64,000 nucleotides of DNA from Streptomyces sp. AC512_CC834 (GTDB lineage: Bacteria > Actinomycetota > Actinomycetes > Streptomycetales > Streptomycetaceae), in assembly GCF_019049325.1 (NCBI RefSeq), contig NZ_JAGMUO010000017.1, forward strand, positions 62,001-126,000, in the 5' to 3' direction. Positions 1-8,720 of this stretch are shown one piece after another (within the stretch, counting starts at the first letter, position 1; each line of letters opens with the position of its first letter). The translations under genes were made by a program, and so were the position numbers. A model generated the notes under the pieces. That model worked only from the letters and a program-made list of their open reading frames with translations, did not search any database and had not been told where the DNA came from.

Positions 1-1
1 G

Positions 2-169
2 ACCGAGCTGCCCTTCCTCACACACCTCACGACGTGCGGCGACTGCGAGACCTGTTTCGACCAGTTCCAGCAGACCATCACGATCCTGGGTGAGCTGTCC
101 GACAAGCACCTGTCCACGCCGGCGCGCGCCCAACTGCTGGGAGACTTCGCTGCGTTGCGACGACACTGA
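2..169 (+). CDS. Anti-sigma factor with zinc-finger (zf-HC2-like), C-terminal part
   Basis: The window opens inside this gene; only its last 55 codons are present. The fragment carries an HxxxCxxC arrangement (HLTTCGDC) typical of ZAS-type anti-sigma factors, which use zinc ligands to hold an ECF sigma factor. Its sequence aligns almost residue for residue with the anti-sigma protein at 972-1202 (FLTHLTTCGDCETCFDQFQQTITILGEL against FIEHLAVCPGCERYLDQYRQTIATTGEL, both split here only for comparison), so the two are paralogues. No transmembrane segment follows the zinc motif, so it should be soluble. Its sigma partner would lie just upstream of the window. Confidence 0.75.
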   Translation, partial: TELPFLTHLTTCGDCETCFDQFQQTITILGELSDKHLSTPARAQLLGDFAALRRH

Positions 170-304
170 CGACCCCGCCACAGTCACCCGCGCCTGCCTG
201 GCACAGGTCTTACCGTGCCATGACCGAACACGTCAGCGTGCACTTTCACTCACCGGGCTGACCTAGGCTGGCACCCCAATCGGCGGTCGGCAAGGGAGAG
301 GTCA

Positions 305-985
305 ATGGCGGGCGTACGCGAACTGCCGCCGGACGAGGTCCTGGTCCAGCGACTGCGCAGCGGTGACGAGGAGGCGTTCGCCCTGGTCCTGGACGCCTGG
401 TCGGGCGGCCTGCTCCGGCTGGCTTCGTCCTTCGTCTCGACCAAGGCATCGGCGGAGGAGGCCGTCCAGGACACGTGGCTGGCGGTCATCAAGGGGATCG
501 GCGACTTCGAAGGCCGTTCGTCCTTGAAGACTTGGGTGTACCGGATCCTCGTCCGCACGGCCAAGACGCGCGGTACGAAGGAGAGCAGGACGGTTCCCTT
601 CACCAGTCTGCTGCCGGAGGAGGCGGAGGCGACGGTGGACGCCTCACGTTTCCGGGCCCCCGGCGAGCGTTACGCCGGACACTGGGCCGTCGGCCAGGAA
701 CCGCGACCGTGGCACATACCCGAGGACCACGTGCTGCGCGGCGAGGTTCGCGAGGTGATAGCCGAGGCGCTCGACGCCCTCCCGCCCCGCCTGCGCGCGG
801 TACTCACCCTCCGGGACGTCGAAGGGTACGGCTCGCAGGAGGTGTGCTCCCTGTTGGAGATATCGCCGGGCAACCAACGCGTCCTCCTCCACCGAGCCAG
901 GGCGATGCTGCGCGGTAAGCTGGAGGCTTATGCGTCGAGTCCTTCTGATGCCCACGTGGGAGGGGACGAACGTGGACTGCGTTGA
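305..985 (+). CDS. ECF-type RNA polymerase sigma-70 factor
   Basis: 226 residues with the two-domain layout of ECF sigma factors. Region 2 spans about residues 20-95 and includes AEEAVQDTWLAVIKGI and a WVYRILVRTAKT stretch. Region 4 spans about 150-205 with LPPRLRAVLTLRDVEGYGSQEV and an HTH ending QRVLLHRARAML. The linker of about 55 residues is longer than usual. The ATG is preceded by a good ribosome binding site (agggagagg). The downstream anti-sigma gene overlaps its 3' end, a typical co-transcribed sigma/anti-sigma pair. Which promoters it recognises cannot be told from the sequence. Confidence 0.93.
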   Translation: MAGVRELPPDEVLVQRLRSGDEEAFALVLDAWSGGLLRLASSFVSTKASAEEAVQDTWLAVIKGIGDFEGRSSLKTWVYRILVRTAKTRGTKESRTVPFTSLLPEEAEATVDASRFRAPGERYAGHWAVGQEPRPWHIPEDHVLRGEVREVIAEALDALPPRLRAVLTLRDVEGYGSQEVCSLLEISPGNQRVLLHRARAMLRGKLEAYASSPSDAHVGGDERGLR

Positions 986-1202
986 CTTCGTGGAGTTGGT
1001 GACCGACTTCCTGGAAGGCGCCATGCCCCAGGACGACGAGCGGCGGTTCATTGAGCACCTGGCGGTATGCCCGGGCTGCGAGCGCTACCTGGACCAGTAC
1101 CGCCAGACGATCGCCACGACGGGTGAGCTGACCCCGGACCACATCTCGCCGGACGCCAGACGTCATCTGCTTACCGCTTTCAGGGACTGGCAGCGACAAT
1201 GA
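972..1202 (+). CDS. Anti-sigma factor, zf-HC2/ZAS type
   Basis: A 76-residue soluble protein with the zinc motif HLAVCPGC and a helical tail, without membrane segment. It is the probable antagonist of the ECF sigma factor encoded immediately upstream, whose last 14 bp it overlaps. I chose the GTG at 972 because ggagggg lies 7-8 bases upstream and the protein then begins VDCVDFVELVTDFLEG, the usual N-terminus of this family. ATG codons at 930 and 948 are in frame and would add 14 or 8 residues. The protein is a clear paralogue of the truncated one at the left edge of the window. Confidence 0.85.
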   Translation: MDCVDFVELVTDFLEGAMPQDDERRFIEHLAVCPGCERYLDQYRQTIATTGELTPDHISPDARRHLLTAFRDWQRQ

Positions 1203-1583
1203 TCCCTGGCATCAGGCGCGAGAGCACCTCCGGGGGTACCCGGCCGCAGCGCGCGTTGCCGACCAGGAGAGCATGACCCGCGTGCCGGACGGCCACCTGG
1301 CCCCGGGGCGCGCGGTGGCGCACTGCCCCGCCCCCGCGGGGAACGGGTGAGAGCACGCTGTCCCGACGAAGTCCGTCTGGGAGGCCATCGGCCCGGGCGA
1401 CCACTGACTCGGACGCGAGGAGCGGACCGAAGCCACCGGTGGCACGTGTCGGCGCCGTCGCCCGGCACGCTCGACCTCGTACCCATGGCACAACCGTCCA
1501 CGTCCGGACGGGCTCCCTCTCCGAGTGAACCGATCCCCGCTTCTTCCCGTTGAAGCAGGGACACCGACACCTGGAGAGCATCC
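1203..1583. other. Intergenic stretch, no supported gene
   Basis: About 380 bp between the anti-sigma gene and the hemerythrin-like gene. Open frames exist on both strands, as expected at this G+C content, but none has recognisable sequence or a convincing start. The last 60 bp presumably hold the promoter of the downstream gene. Confidence 0.5.
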
Positions 1584-2285
1584 GTGACTGAGTCCGCATC
1601 CGCCTCTGCGCCGGACACCGCGCCCGCCGCCGACCACGCACCCGCCGACAGCCGGGACATGTACGCCGTTCACGCCATGCTCCGCCGGGAGTTCGCGGAG
1701 CTTCCCCGATACGTTGTGAACGTCATGCCCGGGGACGGCCGGCAGGCCGAGTTCGTCGCCGAGCACATCGACTTCGTGACCCGGATCCTGCACGTCCACC
1801 ATGACGGCGAGGACACACTTGTTTGGCCGAAGCTGGCCGAGCGCGTACCGGCAGACGCCGCGCCCGTGCTGACCGCCATGCAGGCCGACCACGCCGGGAT
1901 CGACCGCGGGCTGGCCGCGGTCACCAGCGCGGCCGCGTCCTGGAGGGTGAACCCGGACGCGGCGCGGCGCGAGGCTGTCGTGGACGCGCTGTGCGAGCTG
2001 GCGCCCGTCGTGGACTCGCACTTGACTGCCGAGGAAGCCGAGGCGCTCCTCCTCATCGACACCTACCTGAGCGCGTCGGAGTGGGCCGAAGTGGGGATGC
2101 ACGGGATCGCCCACCTGCAGCCGGAACAGTACTCGCTGTTCTTCGGCATGCTGCTGCACGATCTGGATCCGGATCTGTACAAGGTGCTCCAGGCCACCCT
2201 GCCTCCGGACCTGTTCGGGGAGCTTGCCGTCAGCGGCCCGCAGGAGTACGCCCGGCACCGCCGCCGGCTGGCTACCGAGGCTTGA
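1584..2285 (+). CDS. Hemerythrin (HHE) domain-containing protein
   Basis: 233 residues. After an Ala/Pro/Ser-rich N-terminus of about 25 residues the protein shows the spaced His/Glu ligands of a four-helix hemerythrin fold: H of VHAMLRREF, HVHHDGEDTLVWP, MQADHAGID, and HLTAEEAEALLLI. Such proteins bind a di-iron site and are used for oxygen, NO or peroxide sensing or iron handling. The C-terminal third (about 155-233) resembles the second helical part seen in actinobacterial HHE proteins. The GTG start has ggagag at a suitable distance. The neighbours do not define a pathway; the location next to an ECF pair makes redox-stress control possible but unproven. Confidence 0.88.
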   Translation: MTESASASAPDTAPAADHAPADSRDMYAVHAMLRREFAELPRYVVNVMPGDGRQAEFVAEHIDFVTRILHVHHDGEDTLVWPKLAERVPADAAPVLTAMQADHAGIDRGLAAVTSAAASWRVNPDAARREAVVDALCELAPVVDSHLTAEEAEALLLIDTYLSASEWAEVGMHGIAHLQPEQYSLFFGMLLHDLDPDLYKVLQATLPPDLFGELAVSGPQEYARHRRRLATEA

Positions 2286-2544
2286 CGGCGCTGTAGAAGG
2301 CGGGCGTCACGGTGACAGCGGTGGTGTGCTCACCGCGTTGTCGCGGACCTGTGGTAGCACTGATGAGCGGATTTCACCGCCGTACCGCTTCGCCGGGCTG
2401 GTGGCGGTGCGGCCGGAGCGGGTCGGGGAGGCCGGCCGATCCGGACGGGCCTGTGTTGACCGCCCGCCGAACTCCCACGGTGAGCAGCCGACGTGCCTGA
2501 AACGGACTGCGGCACCGCCACCCTGACGGAAGGTTGAACACGAG

Positions 2545-3318
2545 TTGCGTAACGTCCTCATCGTCGGCGCCACACAGGGCACCGGCCGGGAACTGGCCGC
2601 CGCCTACCTGCGCGACGGCGCGAACGTCGTCGTCACCGGGCGCGAGGCCACCCGGGCCGAAACCGTAGCCGCCGAACTCACCGCCGAGGCCGCCGAGGCC
2701 ACCGCGACGGTGGCAGGGAAGCCACCGGCGGTCACCACCGACGACGGCCCACCCTCCCCCGGTGTGGCCACCGGCAGGGCACTCGACCTCAGCCGCCCGG
2801 AGACCGTTGCCGCGGCGCTCGCTCCGGTCGAGCAGGTCGACAGGCTCGCCCTGGTCGGTATGGTCCGCGACCGTAACACTCTGGCCGGCTTCGACACAGC
2901 GGCTGCGAGTCAGCTAGCCGTGACAAAGATCGTCGGCTACACGGCCGTCATCGCCGCTCTGGCCGAACGCCTGGCGCCGGACGCGGCGGTGCTGCTGTTC
3001 GGCGGCGGCGCCAAGGACTACCCGTACCCCGGCTCGACGACCCTGACAGCCGTCAACGCCGCCGTAACCGGGATGGTGCGGACGCTGAGCATCGAGCTGG
3101 CGCCGGTGCGGGTGAACGCGATCCACCCCGGGCCGATCGGCGACAGCCCGTTCTGGCAGGGCAAGTCGGAACTGGCCGACACTCTGGCCAAGTTCCGGTC
3201 GCAGACGCTGACCGGAGAGCTCGGCGACATGGCCGACATCGTCGACGCCTGCCGGTTCCTGCTGGAAAACCGGCTGGCCAACGGAATCGACCTGCCCATC
3301 GACGGCGGACATCCATAA
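2545..3318 (+). CDS. SDR family NAD(P)-dependent oxidoreductase
   Basis: 257 residues, Rossmann fold. The cofactor loop is modified: VGATQGTGRELAAAY replaces the classic TGxxxGxG, and the central NNAG motif is not obvious (LALVGMVRD occupies this place). A VNAAVTGMVRTLSIELAPVRVNAIHPGPI stretch is typical of the second half of SDR proteins, but the catalytic YxxxK is degenerate (YPGSTTL then VNAA), so it may be an atypical or reductase-inactive member. A Thr/Ala-rich insert at about 46-75 lengthens the protein. The best start is a TTG at 2545 following ggaagg. No operon partner is evident; the LLM gene follows after 165 bp. Confidence 0.8.
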   Translation: MRNVLIVGATQGTGRELAAAYLRDGANVVVTGREATRAETVAAELTAEAAEATATVAGKPPAVTTDDGPPSPGVATGRALDLSRPETVAAALAPVEQVDRLALVGMVRDRNTLAGFDTAAASQLAVTKIVGYTAVIAALAERLAPDAAVLLFGGGAKDYPYPGSTTLTAVNAAVTGMVRTLSIELAPVRVNAIHPGPIGDSPFWQGKSELADTLAKFRSQTLTGELGDMADIVDACRFLLENRLANGIDLPIDGGHP

Positions 3319-3483
3319 GACCGGACACAGCGTGCCACTGTTCTCCGTCAGGCTTGGGCTCACTAGGCGCCTTGCACCGCTCAACACCCCCAAGCCACTG
3401 GAGGAACGGCACACTCCGCAAGTGCAATCCCTGCAGTGAGCGACCAGTCGGCGCACTTACTCTCCACAGAAGGAGTACAGCCT

Positions 3484-4338
3484 ATGAAAATTGGTATCGG
3501 AATTCCCAATCAGATACGTGATGTGAGAGCGGAAGTCATACCGGAGTGGGCGCGGCGTGCCGAAGACGCAGGGTTTTCCTCCCTGGGCAGTGTGGGCCGT
3601 GTCGCCTATCCGGGAGTGATGGACACAATCGCGCTGGCAGCAGCGGCAGGGGCCACGAGCAGGATCGGGCTCATCAGCAACGTCCTGCTCGGCCCGGTCT
3701 GGCCCGCTCTCCTGCTGGCCAAGGAAGCTCAGAGCATCGACGGTGTTTCGGGCGGCCGTCTCACCCTCGGTATCGGCCTCGGGGGGCGGTCCGACGATTT
3801 CGTGGTGGAGGGCCTTGGCCCGCGCAGCACCGGTAAGCGGCTCGACAGCGACATCGAGACATACAAGAGCGTCTGGCGCGGCGGGACTCCCGCCGGCTGC
3901 GACAACCCACTGGCCCCCAGAGGCAGCCGTGAGGTGCCTCTGCTCTTCGGCGGCATGGTCCAGGCGTCATACAAACGCGTGGCACGCTCCGGCCGTGGCT
4001 ATATCGGCGCGTCAGTACCGGCACACGTGATCGCCGGCGCCTTCGACGGCGTACGCACAGCCTGGAAGGAAGCCGGACGCGACGGCTCTCCGTACCTGGT
4101 CGCCATCGCCTATTACGCCGTCGCGGACATCGAGGGTGGCCGGGCGAACGTCTACGACTACTACTCCACCGCGGGAGCAGACACCGCTGGTTTCATCGCC
4201 TCCGCGGTGAGCGGAGGAGCGGACGCGATCAAGAAGACCGTCAGCGAGTTCGAGGCGATCGGAGCAGACGAGCTGATCCTCAATCCGACCAGCGACGACA
4301 TCGCCGAGATCCAGCGCGTCGCCGAGGTCGTCCTCTGA
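3484..4338 (+). CDS. LLM class flavin-dependent oxidoreductase
   Basis: 284 residues, luciferase-like TIM barrel. It begins MKIGIGIPNQ and contains GATSRIGLISNVLLGPVWPALLLAKEAQSIDGVSGGRLTLGIGLGG, the diagnostic LLM barrel region, and ends with an ELILNPTSDDI strand-helix. Such enzymes use FMN or F420. The ATG at 3484 is preferred over an in-frame upstream GTG at 3436 because gaaggag sits 8-10 bases in front of it. Codon use looks slightly lower in GC at the start than its neighbours. Substrate unknown. The F420:NADPH reductase gene at 52.2 kb shows that the host makes F420. Confidence 0.9.
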   Translation: MKIGIGIPNQIRDVRAEVIPEWARRAEDAGFSSLGSVGRVAYPGVMDTIALAAAAGATSRIGLISNVLLGPVWPALLLAKEAQSIDGVSGGRLTLGIGLGGRSDDFVVEGLGPRSTGKRLDSDIETYKSVWRGGTPAGCDNPLAPRGSREVPLLFGGMVQASYKRVARSGRGYIGASVPAHVIAGAFDGVRTAWKEAGRDGSPYLVAIAYYAVADIEGGRANVYDYYSTAGADTAGFIASAVSGGADAIKKTVSEFEAIGADELILNPTSDDIAEIQRVAEVVL

Positions 4339-4388
4339 CACGTTGGCTGCGATCCACGACCTGTTACGCGACGAGACCCGCCGGTTCC

Positions 4389-4660
4389 ATGGCCGCTGAG
4401 TGGAGCCCGACCACGGCCGTAGTAGACGCGCAGAGCGTGAAGACCTCGGCAAACCGTCGGTCACGGCCGTGGATCGTGTCAGACGAACTGTGGTCCCTGA
4501 TCGAGCCGTTGTTGCCGAAGCCAAGTCCGAAGAAGGCCGTGGGCCGACCGCGGGTGCCGGACCAGCAGGCCCTGAGCGGGATCCTGTTCGTCCCGCACAC
4601 CGGTATCCAGTGGGATTACCTGCTCCCAGGAACTCGGCTTCGGCTCGGGCGTCACGCACA
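4389..4660 (+). pseudogene. IS5-family transposase fragments, frameshifted
   Basis: Two non-adjacent pieces of IS5-type transposases are fused. The first is an internal DDE-domain strand (TTAVVDAQSVKTSAN). The second is an N-terminal region (WIVSDELWSLIEPLLP, then GRPRVPDQQAL and GIQWDYL). Around 4617-4630 the frame shifts by one base, so that the expected continuation QELGFGSG is read in another frame. No terminal inverted repeats or target duplications are visible. The unit cannot make a working transposase and is a scar of past IS activity. Confidence 0.75.
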
Positions 4661-5040
4661 CCCGCACCGTGCACGTCCTGGCCGGTCGGGAGCGCCCGCT
4701 GCGCGTACCGTACGACCAACTGGTCCTCGCCGTCGGCGCGGTGCCGCACTTCTTCGACCTTCCCGGCGTCGGCGAGCACGCCTTCCCGCTGAAGTCCGTC
4801 GAGGACGCCACCCGGCTGCGCGACCACGTGCTGGGCGCGCCGGAGAGCGCCGACCTGGAGCCGGACCCGGCCGAGCAGGCCAGGCCGCTGACGTTCGTGG
4901 TGGCGGGCGGCGGGTTCGCCGGGACGAAACTGGTGGCCGAACTCTTCGACCTCGTACACGACATGCTCCACTTCTGTCCGAGGCCGCACGGGCTGCGGCC
5001 CAGGTTTGTGATCGTGCACGCGGGCGACCGGCTGCTGCGG
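4648..5040 (+). pseudogene. NAD(P)/FAD-dependent oxidoreductase (NDH-2-like) fragment
   Basis: The frame joined to the transposase relic encodes the middle of a type II NADH dehydrogenase-like flavoprotein: VPYDQLVLAVGAVPHFF, LPGVGEHAFPLKSVEDATRLRDHV, then the second nucleotide-binding loop TFVVAGGGFAGTKLVAELFDLVHDML and a short VIVHAGDRLL. The N-terminal FAD-binding GxGxxG and the C-terminal half are both missing. The family's usual length is about 400-450 residues against roughly 130 here. The open frame runs on into the MMPL gene, but the protein-coding signal of the MMPL transporter begins only at 5236. Confidence 0.75.
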
Positions 5041-5165
5041 CTGCGAGGACGTCGGCGGTCTCGGCGTCGTCATCGGGGGGCAGCGGCACCTCGCTCGGGA
5101 TCCTGCTGGACACCACAGCGCCCGTGCCGGTCTTCCACACCCTCGGCTTCCACTGAGCCGGGTGG

Positions 5166-5187
5166 GGGTCCACCAGTTGGTGGACCC
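5166..5187. promoter_or_regulatory. Perfect 22-bp palindrome upstream of MMPL gene
   Basis: Ten-base arms GGGTCCACCA and TGGTGGACCC flank a central GT. It lies 48 bp before the MMPL start, in the size range of a TetR- or MarR-type operator. It also sits right at the end of the decayed transposon region, so an insertion-sequence terminus is an alternative. No regulator gene of that kind is adjacent. Confidence 0.5.
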
Positions 5188-5235
5188 GAAGTTCAACCGG
5201 TCGCCGCTGTCGGCACCACACCCCCGGCGAAGAGC

Positions 5236-7449
5236 ATGGCTGCCATGAAGAATCTCACCGTACGCATGGCTCGTTGGAGCGCCGTCCACCCCTGGCGGGG
5301 CATCGTCGGCTGGTTCGTGTTCGTGGTCCTGTGCCTCGGCGTCGGCATCTCCGTCGGCACCAACGAGGCGACCACCGAAGACTTCCGCATCGGAGAGGCG
5401 GGACGCGGCGAGGCGATCGCCGCCGAGGGCGGATTGGAGCAGCGCCCCGTCGAACACGTCCTGATCACCGCGAAGCCGGGCACCGGAAAGCTCGACATCG
5501 CCGCCGCCGACTCGGCCGCCGACGATGTCGCCGCCCGGATGGCCAAGCTCCCCGAGGTGCTCACCGTCGACGACCCGGTACGCGACGCGGACGACACGGC
5601 GGTGCGGGTCACCGTCACCATGAAGGCCCCGGAGCGGGAGGGCAAGGATCACGTCGACGCGCTGATCGAGCAGACCGCGGCCGTACAGGAGGCCAACCCC
5701 TCGCTGCGCGTCGAGGAGACCGGATCGCCGTCCATCAGCAAGGGCGTCGACAAGCTGCGCGGCGACGACCTCGCGCGCACCGAGATGATCGCCCTGCCGG
5801 TCACCCTCGTCACCCTGCTGCTGGTCTTCAGCTCCGTGGCCATGGCCCTCGTACCGCTGCTGCTCGCCCTGTCCTCGATCGCCGCGGCCGTCGGCCTGTC
5901 GATGGTGGCCTCGCACGTCTTCCCCGACAACGGCATCGGCATCAACATCATCCTGCTGATCGGCCTCGCCGTCGGCGTCGACTACACGCTCTTCTACCTC
6001 AAGCGCGAACGTGAGGAACGGGCCCGCGCGGGTGGCAGACTGAGCCCGCAGGCCGCCGTCGAACTCGCCGCCGCCACCTCCGGACGGGCTGTCGTCGTCT
6101 CCGGTCTCGCCGTCGCCGTCTCCAGCGCCACCCTCTACCTCGCCGACGACGTCATCTTCTCGTCCATCGCCACCGGCGCGATCGTCGTCACCCTCGTCGC
6201 CGTCGTCAGCTCCCTGACCGCACTGCCCGCCCTCCTCGCCAAACTGGGCATGCGTGCCGACCGCCGAGCCGAGCGCCGGGCGGCCCGCGGGCTCGCACCG
6301 AGGAGGCAGAAGACGTACAAGGCCGGCCCCGGCCGCCTGACCGCCGCCGCGCTGCGCCCCGTTGCCCGGCACCCCCGCGCCACGCTCACCGTCACCGTGG
6401 TCGCGATGCTCGCCCTCGCCGCCCCGGTCCTCGGCCTCAACCTCACCGACATGGGCCGCGAGACACACTCCCGCTCCATCGACGCCATGCAGGTCTACGA
6501 CCGGCTGAACGCGGCCTACCCGGAGCTGAAGTCCATGCACCAGGTCGTCGTCCGCGCCGACGCCGACCGTTCGCCCGAGGTGACCGCCGCCCTGCGCGAA
6601 CTCGCCGCCGACGTCGAGGACGACCCGCGACTGAGCGGCGACTCCCGGCTGACCACGTCGCCCGACAAGCGGATCAGCATGCTCCAACTGCAGGTCCCGC
6701 ACTACGTCAGCAGCGACGAGGCCCAGTCCTCGCTCAAGGACATCCGCGACACGTACCTGCCGGAGACCGTCGGCCGGGTGAAGGGTGCCGAGACCGCGGT
6801 GACCGGTGACGTCGCCCGCTACGCCGACTACCCGACCCACCAGGAAGAGAAGCTGCCGCTCATCCTCGGGGCACTGCTCCTGGTGACCTTCGCCATGACC
6901 GTGTGGGCGTTCCGCTCCGTGGTCCTCGGCCTGGTCGGCGTCGTCCTCAACCTCCTGTCGGCCGCCGCCGCGCTCGGCGTGCTCGTCATGGTCTTCCAGC
7001 ACACCTGGGCCGAAGGACTGATCGACTTCACCTCCACCGGTTCGATCGGCGCCCGCGTCCCGCTGTTCCTCTTCGTGATCCTGTTCGGCCTGTCGATGGA
7101 CTACCAGGTCTTCGTGATCAGCCGGATCCGGGAGGCCGCCCTGCGCGGAGTCCCGACCCGCCAGGCCGTGATCGACGGCATCGGCAGCTCGGCGAGCGTG
7201 GTGACCAGTGCCGCCGTGGTCATGGTCACGGTCTTCGCCAGCTTCGCGGCCCTGCACATCATCGAGATGAAGCAGATCGGCTTCAGCCTCGCGGTCGCCG
7301 TCCTCCTGGATGCCTTCGTCATTCGCATGCTGGTCCTGCCGTCCATGATGCTCCTGCTCGGCGACGCCAACTGGTGGCCCTCGCGCGCGGTGCGCCGAGC
7401 TCTGCGCAGCACCGAACCGGCCCCCCGCCCCCTGGAATCGGTAAACTGA
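5236..7449 (+). CDS. MMPL family (RND superfamily) transporter
   Basis: 737 residues with the duplicated MMPL architecture: a first membrane helix (GIVGWFVFVVLCLGVGI), an extracytoplasmic domain, a membrane bundle, then a second copy. The proton-relay Asp-Tyr pairs are visible as GVDYTLFYLKRERE in the first half and GLSMDYQVFVISRIREA in the second. MMPL proteins export lipids, pigments or drugs. I start at the ATG 5236 (gaag upstream); a second ATG at 5245 is as good. A histidine kinase and response regulator follow 77 bp downstream and may control it. Four 9-bp repeats begin exactly at its stop codon. Confidence 0.92.
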   Translation: MAAMKNLTVRMARWSAVHPWRGIVGWFVFVVLCLGVGISVGTNEATTEDFRIGEAGRGEAIAAEGGLEQRPVEHVLITAKPGTGKLDIAAADSAADDVAARMAKLPEVLTVDDPVRDADDTAVRVTVTMKAPEREGKDHVDALIEQTAAVQEANPSLRVEETGSPSISKGVDKLRGDDLARTEMIALPVTLVTLLLVFSSVAMALVPLLLALSSIAAAVGLSMVASHVFPDNGIGINIILLIGLAVGVDYTLFYLKREREERARAGGRLSPQAAVELAAATSGRAVVVSGLAVAVSSATLYLADDVIFSSIATGAIVVTLVAVVSSLTALPALLAKLGMRADRRAERRAARGLAPRRQKTYKAGPGRLTAAALRPVARHPRATLTVTVVAMLALAAPVLGLNLTDMGRETHSRSIDAMQVYDRLNAAYPELKSMHQVVVRADADRSPEVTAALRELAADVEDDPRLSGDSRLTTSPDKRISMLQLQVPHYVSSDEAQSSLKDIRDTYLPETVGRVKGAETAVTGDVARYADYPTHQEEKLPLILGALLLVTFAMTVWAFRSVVLGLVGVVLNLLSAAAALGVLVMVFQHTWAEGLIDFTSTGSIGARVPLFLFVILFGLSMDYQVFVISRIREAALRGVPTRQAVIDGIGSSASVVTSAAVVMVTVFASFAALHIIEMKQIGFSLAVAVLLDAFVIRMLVLPSMMLLLGDANWWPSRAVRRALRSTEPAPRPLESVN

Positions 7450-7482
7450 TCAGCTTGATCAGCTTGATCAGCTTGATCGGCT
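7447..7482. repeat. 9-bp tandem repeat, four copies, at MMPL stop codon
   Basis: Unit tgatcagct repeated three times perfectly and once with one change. The first copy contains the stop codon. On the reverse strand the unit reads as the repeat LIKLIKLI. One of several 9-bp gene-end repeats in the window. Confidence 0.9.
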
Positions 7483-7526
7483 TGGCCGACGGCACCGCAA
7501 CTCCCGTACGAGCGAGGTGACTCACC

Positions 7527-8720
7527 GTGGCTCAGTGGCAGCAGCAGTCGGGTGACCGGCTCGTGCCGGACCGCGTCCGCGGCTGGTACTCGGCAGGCTG
7601 GATCCTGTTCGGGCTGCTGCCCCCGGCCGTCGCCGTGTCCGACGCGACGCCGGCCCGGAGGTACTGGGTGCTCGGCCTGCTCGCCCTGATCGCGCTGTGC
7701 CACCTCGCCGTTCTCACCCGACCGGACAACCCCCTGCTGCGCCCCCGTGCCTACCTCGCGGTCCTCGGCGTCGTCCTCGGCGGAACGTCCTACCTGCTGG
7801 ACGGCGGGGCCGCCTTCTACGTGGTGTCCCTGCCGCAGTTCTGGCTCTTCGCCCGCGCCCCGCGGAACGCGGTCACGCTCAGCGGGGCCGCCGCGGCCCT
7901 CACCGTCCTCGGCAGCACGCTCGCCCAGGGCTGGAGCCCCCAGTTCCTCACCGGCAACGTGGTGTTCACCGTCGTCGCCTACGGCGCGGGGACGGCTCTG
8001 GGGCTGTGGGTGCACCGCTTCGTAGGCCGGAGCAACGAGCGGCAGGAGCAACTGACCGCCGAACTCGCCGTCGCACAGGAGGAACTGATGGCCGCGTACC
8101 AGCAGCAGGGCGCGGCCGAAGAGCGTGAACGGATCGCCCGGGAGATCCACGACACCCTCGCCCAGGGCTTCGCCTCCATCGTGGTGCTCGCGGAGGCCGC
8201 CCGCGCCGCCACCGTCACCGACCCCGCACGCTGCGTCGAGCAGCTCACCTCCATCGAGCAGACCGCGCGCGAGAACCTGGCCGAGGCCCGGGTGCTCGTC
8301 GGCTCCGCCCCCCAGAGCGGCGTCGCACCCGGTTCCCTGGCCGCCACCCTGCGCAGGATCCTGGACCGTTTCGTCCAGGACACGGGCCTCACCGTCACCG
8401 CCGAACTGCGCGACACGCAACTGGACCAGCGCACCCGCGTCGCCCTGCTGCGCTGCGCACAGGAATCCCTCGCCAACGTGCGCAAACACTCGGGCGCCTC
8501 CGCCGTCGGCGTCGTCCTCACCGAACTCGAGGGCGTCGTCGAGCTGGAGATCACCGACGACGGCTGCGGCTTCGTCGTCGAGGAGTCCCACGGCTTCGGC
8601 CTCGACGGCATGCGCCGACGGCTGGCCGAACTCGACGGCGAACTCGCCGTCACCAGCTCCCTCGGGGACGGCACCCGCATTCTCGCCGGCCTTCCCACGC
8701 ACAGTCAGGACCGACCATGA
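7527..8720 (+). CDS. Two-component sensor histidine kinase (NarL-type, HisKA_3)
   Basis: 397 residues. The N-terminal 160 residues hold four or five hydrophobic membrane helices. A short coiled segment follows (RSNERQEQLTAELAVAQEEL), then the dimerisation/phosphoacceptor helix ERIAREIHDTLAQGF with His208, and a HATPase_c domain with ESLANVRKHSGA, EITDDGCGF and GFGLDGMRRR. The start is GTG. The stop overlaps the ATG of the response regulator gene (ATGA), so the two are translationally coupled. Its stimulus is unknown; position directly after the MMPL exporter suggests membrane or export-related signalling. Confidence 0.95.
   Translation: MAQWQQQSGDRLVPDRVRGWYSAGWILFGLLPPAVAVSDATPARRYWVLGLLALIALCHLAVLTRPDNPLLRPRAYLAVLGVVLGGTSYLLDGGAAFYVVSLPQFWLFARAPRNAVTLSGAAAALTVLGSTLAQGWSPQFLTGNVVFTVVAYGAGTALGLWVHRFVGRSNERQEQLTAELAVAQEELMAAYQQQGAAEERERIAREIHDTLAQGFASIVVLAEAARAATVTDPARCVEQLTSIEQTARENLAEARVLVGSAPQSGVAPGSLAATLRRILDRFVQDTGLTVTAELRDTQLDQRTRVALLRCAQESLANVRKHSGASAVGVVLTELEGVVELEITDDGCGFVVEESHGFGLDGMRRRLAELDGELAVTSSLGDGTRILAGLPTHSQDRP

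Noticed and set aside
2224-2526. Small gene between the hemerythrin-like and SDR genes
   Set aside because: No ribosome binding site, no similarity that I recognise, and competing frames on both strands are equally open.
4012-7257. 1081-codon open frame on the minus strand opposite the MMPL gene
   Set aside because: Repetitive Gly/Asp/His/Arg composition, no domain, typical antisense shadow of a high-GC gene.
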